Shown here piece by piece: positions 1 to 5,347 of a stretch of 6,033 bases of DNA; the first letter of the stretch is position 1, and every line of letters begins with the position of its first letter. A program made the position numbers and the translations under genes. This stretch comes from Coxiellaceae bacterium (GTDB lineage Bacteria; Pseudomonadota; Gammaproteobacteria; UBA9339). A model generated the notes under the pieces. That model saw only the letters and a program-made list of their open reading frames with translations, was not told where the DNA came from and did no database searches. Where the stretch lies: assembly GCA_003142435.1 (NCBI GenBank), contig PLMI01000098.1, positions 1 to 6,033 on the forward strand, given 5' to 3'.

Positions 1-76
1 TAAAGAGGCAAGAGCCAAAAAAGGATTAATAAAAAGCAAAGATTTAAAATCATTATTCGAAGAACTTGGCATATAA
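1..76 (+). CDS. RelB/DinJ-family antitoxin, C-terminal fragment (5' end outside window)
   Basis: Only the last 24 codons are in the window. Read from base 2 they give a charged Lys/Arg/Glu-rich stretch ending in SLFEELGI and a TAA stop at 74-76. The -LFEELGI ending is typical of RelB/DinJ antitoxins, whose C-terminal part wraps around and neutralises the partner toxin. The call rests mostly on context: the next gene starts three bases after this stop and is a recognisable YafQ-type toxin, the usual antitoxin-toxin order. The N-terminal DNA-binding half cannot be seen, so it is unknown whether the antitoxin is intact. Its toxin is frameshifted, so the antitoxin may be a leftover or may act only as a repressor. 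Confidence 0.65.
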   Translation, partial: KEARAKKGLIKSKDLKSLFEELGI

Positions 77-79
77 ATA

Positions 80-347
80 ATGCTATCCATTTCCAGCAAA
101 AAAAAGTTTGAACGCGATGTAGAGCTTGCAACACGTCGTGGTAAAGATTTGTCCAAACTTAAAACTGTACTTGCATATTTGGTTGAACAAGAATCACTAC
201 CAAAACATTACAAAGATCATCCATTAGAAGGAGAATTTAATGATTGCCGGGAATGTCATACCCGAGCCAGATTGGCTGTTAATCTACTCTATTAACCACA
301 ATGATTTGATCTTATTACGTACAGGCAGTCATGCGGATTTGTTTTGA
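80..347 (+). pseudogene. yafQ: YafQ-family mRNA-interferase toxin, broken by a +1 frameshift
   Basis: This is a YafQ-like (RelE/ParE superfamily) ribosome-dependent endoribonuclease toxin. As it stands, the ATG at 80 gives a 71-residue product ending at 295. Removing one base near the CCC run at 261-263 restores an 88-residue protein ending at the TGA at 345-347, close to the roughly 92 residues of E. coli YafQ. The repaired protein contains KDHPL (His47), REC-His60, the PDW pair (Asp64, Trp65) and GSHADLF (His84, Phe88). Their spacing matches the E. coli YafQ catalytic residues His50, His63, Asp67, Trp68, His87 and Phe91. The unrepaired product loses Asp, Trp, the last His and Phe, so it should be inactive. 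The break may be real decay, a sequencing or assembly indel, or less likely programmed frameshifting. The gene starts three bases after the antitoxin stop. Confidence 0.82.
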
Positions 348-629
348 TGCTTATTATGGCTTTAAAAGATAATAATGTTTGGGTTTATGGTGCGGTTTTA
401 GACGCCCCAAAAACAATTTATGAAATCGATTTTAGTTCTGGTTCTGTTGCAAATTGTTTTAGGCGCTGAAGAAAAAGGCTTGCGCCGTTTGACTCGCGAA
501 TATTGTGACGAGTTGATGAAAATCCCAATGGTTGGCAGTATGCCTAGTTTAAACGTTTCTGTAGCAACGGGAATTTGTTTATTTGAAGCTGTAAGGCAAA
601 GAAATGGTCTTGAAAATATAAATCCATAA
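347..629 (+). pseudogene. rlmB: 23S rRNA (guanosine-2'-O)-methyltransferase RlmB, C-terminal fragment with a +1 frameshift
   Basis: This is the last ~93 residues of a SpoU/TrmH-type (SPOUT knot) methyltransferase. RlmB, normally about 245 residues, methylates G2251 of 23S rRNA. From 347 the frame gives LKDNNVWVYGAV and reaches SGSVA, then goes out of frame. Dropping one A from the AAA at 451-453 restores [20 protein letters not shown] and [17 protein letters not shown], ending at TAA 627-629. These are SPOUT motifs 2 and 3 (the knot and SAM-binding site) and nearly match E. coli RlmB as I recall it. The first two thirds, including the N-terminal RNA-binding domain, are missing. The recognisable part begins where the upstream toxin gene ends, which suggests a deletion or insertion junction at about 347-356. 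A 69-residue open frame starting at 420 covers the intact 3' part but is unlikely to be functional. Confidence 0.85.
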
Positions 630-1709
630 TTACGAAGCAATAATCAAAACTTCTTTTGAGATTCCATTGCTCAAAGCATACTTATAATCAAGTTTTTTTA
701 CCTCGATTGATTTTTTATATTTCTTTAACATTTTCACCAACTCATCAATGGTGGGCGTGCCGTCATCGCGGTAAGAAACAACTAAAATTGAATTCTTGAA
801 TTTTTTGAATAATTTTTCAAACGCTTGATGTATTTCGCCCTTATTGCACCATTCGTTCTTACCATTTTTGATTTTTTTATGTTTTGACTTCTCGTCAATC
901 AGATTTGGCCACTCATCATAAAAAACAATTCCCTCAAGAAAATGATAAAAATCAAAATAATTTACACCGACACCTTTTGTGGAAATATAAGGTGTATCAA
1001 TATAAACTAAATCAGTTTTAATATCTAAACCAAAAATATCAGAATGAAGTGCTTTATTTTTCTTTTCGTTATCAAAAACGGCATTATTTCCTTCCTCGAC
1101 AAATTTTCTAAAGTGATTCTCAAATGGAGTGTCCCATGTTTTTTTATTCCCAAAACTCCTTTCTACTTCAGCAGTTCTGATATAAAGATTTTTTCGGTGA
1201 AATAAATTATAAGGTCGTTTTATTATGCATGCTTGAAAAAGCGAATAATAAGCCAAAGCTTGTTTATATTTATTTTTTATTTGCACTATATTGGTTATAA
1301 CAACATCAAGCCACTTGTTTTCCTCATCTGTAAAATAAATGTCATGGAAGGTGTCATAAATAAATGTTGGATATTTAATTTTTAGGTTCTTCGTTAAAAT
1401 AAAGTCAATGTCTTCGTTGCTTAATGTGATTTTTGAATTTTCAATTATTGCTAGCCCAACATAATAATTGAATTTTAATGAATCGTTATAAAAAACTTGC
1501 TTGCCATTTTTTTTGAACGAATACCCAACACAACCCGTCCCACCAAAAGCATCAAGAACAGAATCAAATTCTAAATCCCTTGTATAATAATCAATCCACT
1601 TGAGAATTTTATATTTACTGCCCTGATAGCGCGTTGATGGCAAAACACCAACCTTGTTAGCTGTTAAATCGCTAAAAAGTCGTAATTGCTGTTGTTTTGC
1701 TCCTGTCAT
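630..1709 (-). CDS. D12-class (Dam-like) DNA adenine-N6 methyltransferase of an EcoRV-type restriction-modification system
   Basis: This 359-residue protein transfers a methyl group from SAM to an adenine. Its predicted job is to protect the host at the site cut by the neighbouring endonuclease. Visible motifs in alpha-class order are motif X RYQGSK (27-32), motif I DAFGGTG (53-59, SAM binding), an acidic YND (74-76) and motif IV DTPY (238-241). Motif IV is a variant of the usual DPPY, followed by a YFDFYHFLEG stretch (251-260). The long segment between motifs I and IV is the likely target-recognition region. The start lies four bases after the endonuclease stop with no clear Shine-Dalgarno, which suggests translational coupling. 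Its stop (630-632) directly abuts the rlmB remnant's stop on the other strand. It is not obviously the orthologue of M.EcoRV, which I recall as about 298 residues with DPPY; this needs an alignment. Confidence 0.9.
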   Translation of the reverse strand: MTGAKQQQLRLFSDLTANKVGVLPSTRYQGSKYKILKWIDYYTRDLEFDSVLDAFGGTGCVGYSFKKNGKQVFYNDSLKFNYYVGLAIIENSKITLSNEDIDFILTKNLKIKYPTFIYDTFHDIYFTDEENKWLDVVITNIVQIKNKYKQALAYYSLFQACIIKRPYNLFHRKNLYIRTAEVERSFGNKKTWDTPFENHFRKFVEEGNNAVFDNEKKNKALHSDIFGLDIKTDLVYIDTPYISTKGVGVNYFDFYHFLEGIVFYDEWPNLIDEKSKHKKIKNGKNEWCNKGEIHQAFEKLFKKFKNSILVVSYRDDGTPTIDELVKMLKKYKKSIEVKKLDYKYALSNGISKEVLIIAS

Positions 1710-1713
1710 AATG

Positions 1714-2499
1714 CTAAACGTTTTTGATATTTCTATATTTCAAATATTCTTTTAAGTTTGTGTATGGTGGTTTTCTTAATTTAGCGCTTCGTGCCATTTC
1801 AATCGTCATGTAATTCATCCAAAAATCATCGAAGATTTTTACACCTAATTTTGAAAATGGTCCTGCGCCTTCTTTGAGTTCGGATATTTTGACGCAAGAG
1901 CCGATATTCTTTGTGTTTCCGCTTCCGGGGCGGTCTTTGGCGATTTTGTATTTTTCCTGAACGATAAAGTCAAAATCTTTTACTACGGACAAAATTTCTT
2001 CAAGATCATCAATTGTATAAACTTTGTTTTCGTCAACAAGCTCCTTCTGCTGAGTATAGATAACGCCTAAAATATAATGCTTGCTGTATTCCTTGTATGG
2101 AAAAGTAATATTTTTATTTGAATCCCTAAATCTAAAATATCCGGTAAATGCTCCAAGAGTAAATCCAGATACATCACCATTTTCTTTTCTGTATGTACTT
2201 TTTAAATCAAGAGCCATTTTTTGCTTGTTCTTTGTTATGAAAGTAACATCGGGATAGTGATTTTGTTCAGCACAAAAGCGCATTTCAAAGCCATTTTCTT
2301 TTGCGAATTTTTGCAAAACAGGAAACATCATCAGTTCGATAATTTTTGAAACTACTTTTGTATCAACAGAAATCGTATAAATATTTTTTGCGACATCAAT
2401 AAATCCTTTAACGGACCAATCGCCTGAAGGGGTGACAAGGACTTTACGAAAATCCTCCGTGTGCTTTAATAAACATTTTTGAAAATTATCTAGTTCCAT
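1714..2499 (-). CDS. Type II restriction endonuclease, EcoRV family (predicted GATATC)
   Basis: This 261-residue Mg2+-dependent type IIP endonuclease should cut unmethylated foreign DNA. It matches EcoRV (about 245 residues) as I recall it: SDTKV becomes VDTKV, QNHYPDFT becomes QNHYPDVT, AIDIKTTY becomes ALDLKSTY, KFTLGGYT becomes GFTLGAFT, and GSGNTTNIGS becomes GSGNTKNIGS. Catalytic residues are present: Glu55 (EcoRV Glu45), Asp84 (Asp74), Asp98 (Asp90) and Lys100 (Lys92). The recognition loop is at 192-198, and the Q-loop equivalent is EQN at 78-80. These support GATATC, probably cut bluntly as by EcoRV. One change inside the loop is Lys197 where EcoRV has Thr187. The ATG at 2499 lies five bases after the controller stop and has no strong ribosome binding site. 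The gene appears intact and full length. Confidence 0.93.
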   Translation of the reverse strand: MELDNFQKCLLKHTEDFRKVLVTPSGDWSVKGFIDVAKNIYTISVDTKVVSKIIELMMFPVLQKFAKENGFEMRFCAEQNHYPDVTFITKNKQKMALDLKSTYRKENGDVSGFTLGAFTGYFRFRDSNKNITFPYKEYSKHYILGVIYTQQKELVDENKVYTIDDLEEILSVVKDFDFIVQEKYKIAKDRPGSGNTKNIGSCVKISELKEGAGPFSKLGVKIFDDFWMNYMTIEMARSAKLRKPPYTNLKEYLKYRNIKNV

Positions 2500-2504
2500 A
2501 GTTG

Positions 2505-2708
2505 TTATTTTATTAAATCGTCAACGCCGACTTCTAATGCTTTAGCGATCTTTGTTAATGTTTCTATTGTTGGATTTTGATTGACACCATTTTCAATCTT
2601 AACAATGGTATTAAGGGATAAATCGGCAAGGCGAGCGATTTTTTCAAGAGAAAATCTCTTTTTAGCCCGCAGTTTCTTTAAGTTAGCTGCAATTTTATTG
2701 TGTGACAT
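2505..2708 (-). CDS. XRE-family HTH regulator, probable restriction-modification controller (C) protein
   Basis: This 67-residue protein is almost entirely one Cro/C1-type helix-turn-helix domain. Residues 20-38 (SLEKIARLADLSLNTIVKI) form the HTH, followed by ENG and a TIETLTKIAKAL helix that packs the core. Its size and position immediately before a type II endonuclease gene fit C proteins. These are dimeric activator-repressors that bind boxes upstream of their own gene and delay endonuclease expression until the DNA is methylated. Only five bases separate it from the endonuclease gene, so they are probably co-transcribed. A sigma70-like promoter and AT-rich inverted repeats lie within 100 bases upstream. 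An in-frame alternative start is not evident; the ATG at 2708 follows a weak A-rich GAAAAAGAT. It could simply repress the operon rather than act as a true C activator; the sequence alone does not decide. Confidence 0.83.
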   Translation of the reverse strand: MSHNKIAANLKKLRAKKRFSLEKIARLADLSLNTIVKIENGVNQNPTIETLTKIAKALEVGVDDLIK

Positions 2709-2729
2709 ATCTTTTTCAATTGTTTAACA

Positions 2730-2784
2730 TATATAGTATATAGAATATAATATAAAACATTTTTTCTTAATACTATAATAATAG
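2730..2784. promoter_or_regulatory. Candidate controller-protein operator: inverted repeats around and below the start site
   Basis: A perfect 13-base inverted repeat, TATATAGTATATA, lies at 2730-2742 (arms TATATA, centre G). A second dyad, CTAT-AATA-ATAG, at 2773-2784 covers the predicted -10 box. The octamer TATAGTAT at 2732-2739 recurs as its reverse complement ATACTATA at 2770-2777. Two similar sites flanking the predicted start of the controller mRNA would suit autoregulation by a dimeric C protein. The tract is almost pure A/T, which makes such palindromes easy to get by chance. Confidence 0.35.
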
Positions 2785-2806
2785 CTAATTTTTTAAAAAT
2801 TGTAAA
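2778..2806 (-). promoter_or_regulatory. Predicted sigma70 promoter of the C-R-M operon
   Basis: On the minus strand, TTTACA (2801-2806, 5/6 of the -35 consensus) and TATTAT (2778-2783, 5/6 of the -10 consensus) are separated by exactly 17 bases. Transcription would start near 2771, giving a leader of about 60 bases before the controller ATG at 2708. The region is very AT-rich, so chance matches are likely, but no better pair was seen. Confidence 0.5.
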
Positions 2807-2829
2807 TGAATCTTTAGGGGGCATAAAGC

Positions 2830-2923
2830 TGGCGGAGAGGGTGGGAGTCGAACCCACGTGGGACCTTTGGAGTCCCCATCCGATTTCGAGTCGGCGCCGT
2901 TATGGCCACTTCGGTACCTCTCC
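2830..2923 (-). tRNA. tRNA-Ser (anticodon CGA)
   Basis: The 94-base tRNA reads codon UCG. The 7-bp acceptor stem GGAGAGG (5' end at 2923) pairs with CCTCTCC (2834-2840). The T arm is GTGGG-TTCGACT-CCCAC. The anticodon loop CTCGAAA places CGA at 2886-2888 over a stem with four pairs (27-43 is a G/A mismatch). A long GC-rich variable arm, diagnostic of class II tRNAs, follows. The discriminator base is G, as expected for serine, and CCA is encoded (2832-2830). It starts 19 bases after the lipoprotein gene on the same strand, so it may be processed from a shared transcript; no separate promoter is evident. The restriction cassette begins about 120 bases beyond its 3' end. Confidence 0.97.
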
Positions 2924-2942
2924 TTCTATCTGCTAACAGCAC

Positions 2943-3197
2943 CTACTTCTTAAGATTAGCACCTGGTGGAACTATTGAAACCGTATCTCCACTTTTAAAG
3001 GTTTTTTCTACCTTTGGCATAGGGTAATAATCTTTCATTTGCGAAGAGTCCAGATCCTTTGGAATAACCATTGGTTTTAAGTTATGCGTATCACTTGTGA
3101 ATATTGGTTGTTCATTGGATTTGCTAAAAATGGAACATCCGGAAATGCAAAGAATAATTATTGTTGCAAGCAATTTGTATTTGAATATTTTTTTCAT
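2943..3197 (-). CDS. Short BamC-like lipoprotein
   Basis: This 84-residue predicted lipoprotein has a Lys-rich start (MKKIFKYK), a hydrophobic core (9-17) and a lipobox ISGC with acylated Cys21. Signal peptidase II would release a mature chain of 64 residues. That chain is polar and probably unstructured. It carries a VIPKDLDSSQMKDYYPMP segment (44-61) that resembles the extended N-terminal region of BamC/NlpB, which in E. coli lies along BamD in the outer-membrane beta-barrel assembly machine. The two folded helix-grip domains of full BamC (about 340 residues) are absent. No frame break explains this, so it is either a natural minimal form or an unrelated lipoprotein with a similar motif. 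It starts four bases after the stop of the DedA-PAP2 gene, so the two are probably in one operon. The lipoprotein call is firm; the BamC relation is inference. Confidence 0.75.
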   Translation of the reverse strand: MKKIFKYKLLATIIILCISGCSIFSKSNEQPIFTSDTHNLKPMVIPKDLDSSQMKDYYPMPKVEKTFKSGDTVSIVPPGANLKK

Positions 3198-3201
3198 AAT
3201 T

Positions 3202-5283
3202 TTAATGTGATTTAGAGGTTGTATTTACCAGTTTATATGTTTTAGGGCTTATTAAAAAAACTACTCCATCCCAATTCAATGGTTTGATTTCATTGGGCTG
3301 TTGTTCTTTTACGTAAATAATTTTTTTATATTGAAAATCATGCAAATTGCCAAATAACTTCTCGGAAGCGCTCATGAAAGCAGCTTTATTTTTCTTTGCA
3401 TACAATCTATATGATAATGGCTCTAGTTTATGATACCTAATTATTCCCAGCCATAATGGCATATTTCTTTCATCGGTAATTGTTATATCTGATTCCCACA
3501 GATATAGAATTAATATGGTATCTGCAATATCTGTCCCTTTAGTCATTATAACCGCAGGGGGTTTATTATGATAAAGGTGTGAAATCAAAGGCAGATGGCT
3601 GGTTTGATCTTCACCAGCAATTCTACTTACAAAACCAGAGAAATCAAATTGTGGTGATTGCAATACCCATTGCTCTTTTTCTAAGTTGGATAAAATGCTA
3701 TTTAAATCGCCCAACCATAATATGTTAAATACTTCCGCCGGTTTTCCTAGCCTATTAGTTCGATAGATAGGCATAAAATTTACTTTTTCATTTTTCAAAT
3801 CAGAAAAACTCGCGGATTGCTCTATCCATTTAAGCCGATAGTTATAAAACTGAGCATGGAAATTCATTAGCATAAAAATAAGCCAGGAAAAGAATACAGA
3901 TGCGATAAAAACTAAGACCGCCTTTTTATACGGTAAATTTACTGTTGATTTTCGACGATATGAGATGGTGAAAAGCAAAACTATAACCAAGACGATGCAA
4001 ATACTTCCTAAAACATCAGTCAACCAATGAGCTCCTAAATACAAGCGTGAAAAAGCAACGCAAATGGCTATGATAGAAGCCAATAAATAAGGAAGGTTGC
4101 GTTTAACCGCGGGAAGTTCTCTTGCAATTAGCACAGAGAAAAAACCAAAAAATGCAACAACTAAACCAGTGTGACCGCTGGGAAAAGATGATGTGTCTTG
4201 AAGAAAATTTAAGGCGCCGCCAGGTCGCGGAAAAAACATGATATTTTTGAAACTAAATATTGTTCCAGCTGCGACTAACAATAAAAACAACCAATGTATA
4301 GCAGTGTACCAGTAGCGATTTGCCACAAGCCATACTAAAAATATCATTCCTGATACTAGGATGACTTTGTCTTCTCCAAACGAAGTAACAGCAATCATGA
4401 TGGCATCTAAGCTCGGTGTTCTGAAGCTGCTTAAGAAACTATAAATAGAATAATTGAAAGCTGTAGCAAACCCATGAATTAAAACTTGCCAGAAAAGAAA
4501 GAAAAATAAAAACAAAAACAAAATCATTGACAATATAAGCATCAATTGTTTTTGGCTATTTGGTTCGCCTGGATCTTCTATAAGTTTAGCGAAAAGATTA
4601 AAGGTTTTATGATGTTTTAAAAAAAACCATAATTTTTGAGTACGTTTACCCACTAAAGTAAAAATTTTATGGGCAAAATGTTTAATTAGCCACGATATGC
4701 AATAGATAATTACAATAACCAATAAAACGCAAAGCACAAATTCAGTGGCAAGTTTTGGCGGTAATTCTAAAGATAAAGCGCCCAAAATAATGCCGGGAGT
4801 CAGATACATTACCGCCCACATTATGACTGAAGGAATTGCAGCTAACAGAAATTTTGGCTGCGACATTTTGAAAATCCCTGCTACCATCGGAACCATTGGG
4901 CGCAAAGTAAGCAAAAAACGCCCGATAAAGATGCTTTTGCCGCCATGCTTCGCAAAAAAATTTTCACTTTTTTGCAATAGTTTTGGATGTTTAGTAAAGG
5001 GCCAAATTTTGTGCAGCCTTTTTTTGTAATGAAGGCCAATTAAGTAACCAACATAATCTCCGGAAAAAGCTCCTAAAATAATCCAGAAAAAACTTGTGCC
5101 AAAAGGAATTATACTGGAGCCTAACAAAACACCAATTATGCTCATTACGATAGTTCCTGGCACTATAGCGCCAATAACGGTCACGCATTCAAAAAAAGCT
5201 AAAAGGTAAAGAATGAAATTAACGCTATGAGGATTGTTGTGAATAAATTCTACTGCAGGTTGAATGTATGGCATTATATTCAT
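3202..5283 (-). CDS. DedA - PAP2 phosphatase - LssY_C fusion membrane protein
   Basis: This 693-residue polytopic inner-membrane protein has three modules. Residues ~15-205 are a DedA/SNARE-associated domain: Glu32 in FFE, VPGT (41-44; most DedA proteins have Glu where this has Thr), GDYVGYLIG (75-83) and RFLLTLRPMVPMVAG (122-136). DedA proteins include undecaprenyl-phosphate and lipid flippases. Residues ~250-445 are a PAP2 phosphatase: KNIMFFPRP (346-354), SFPSGHT (366-372) and SRLYLGAHWLTD (412-423, catalytic His371, His419, Asp423). All three motifs are complete. Residues ~490-690 resemble LssY_C, starting around YRTNRLGKPAEVFN (507-520). The plausible role is dephosphorylation and translocation of a lipid phosphate such as undecaprenyl pyrophosphate; the substrate is not shown by sequence. 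The ATG at 5283 follows AGGGA (5294-5298) at a slightly long spacing. The lipoprotein gene follows directly; the transglycosylase ends 64 bases upstream. Confidence 0.92.
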   Translation of the reverse strand: MNIMPYIQPAVEFIHNNPHSVNFILYLLAFFECVTVIGAIVPGTIVMSIIGVLLGSSIIPFGTSFFWIILGAFSGDYVGYLIGLHYKKRLHKIWPFTKHPKLLQKSENFFAKHGGKSIFIGRFLLTLRPMVPMVAGIFKMSQPKFLLAAIPSVIMWAVMYLTPGIILGALSLELPPKLATEFVLCVLLVIVIIYCISWLIKHFAHKIFTLVGKRTQKLWFFLKHHKTFNLFAKLIEDPGEPNSQKQLMLILSMILFLFLFFFLFWQVLIHGFATAFNYSIYSFLSSFRTPSLDAIMIAVTSFGEDKVILVSGMIFLVWLVANRYWYTAIHWLFLLLVAAGTIFSFKNIMFFPRPGGALNFLQDTSSFPSGHTGLVVAFFGFFSVLIARELPAVKRNLPYLLASIIAICVAFSRLYLGAHWLTDVLGSICIVLVIVLLFTISYRRKSTVNLPYKKAVLVFIASVFFSWLIFMLMNFHAQFYNYRLKWIEQSASFSDLKNEKVNFMPIYRTNRLGKPAEVFNILWLGDLNSILSNLEKEQWVLQSPQFDFSGFVSRIAGEDQTSHLPLISHLYHNKPPAVIMTKGTDIADTILILYLWESDITITDERNMPLWLGIIRYHKLEPLSYRLYAKKNKAAFMSASEKLFGNLHDFQYKKIIYVKEQQPNEIKPLNWDGVVFLISPKTYKLVNTTSKSH

Positions 5284-5347
5284 TAAGAAATTATCCCTGT
5301 ATTTTGTAAGTATTTGATTTCATTAACATTTTTCTTTACATGTTTTT

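Noticed and set aside
1..629. Attachment-site repeat of the tRNA-Ser 3' end
   Set aside because: No stretch resembling the T arm and acceptor end of the tRNA was found in this part of the window.
398..640. Open frame on the minus strand opposite the rlmB remnant
   Set aside because: It is antisense to conserved RlmB sequence, overlaps the methyltransferase stop and shows no recognisable domain.
1714..1850. Internal promoter for the methyltransferase (TTGAAA elements near the end of the endonuclease gene)
   Set aside because: Every -35-like TTGAAA examined had a poor -10 hexamer at the proper distance.
2787..2829. Possible terminator downstream of tRNA-Ser (AATTTTTAAAAAATT dyad and CTTTA...TAAAG stem)
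   Set aside because: The stems are short and nearly free of G/C, and no clear T run follows a stable hairpin; the dyad mostly falls in the controller promoter spacer.
4745..5188. Open frames on both strands inside the DedA domain (4745-5029 plus, 4991-5188 minus)
   Set aside because: They overlap a conserved, motif-bearing domain in another frame and have no family features of their own.
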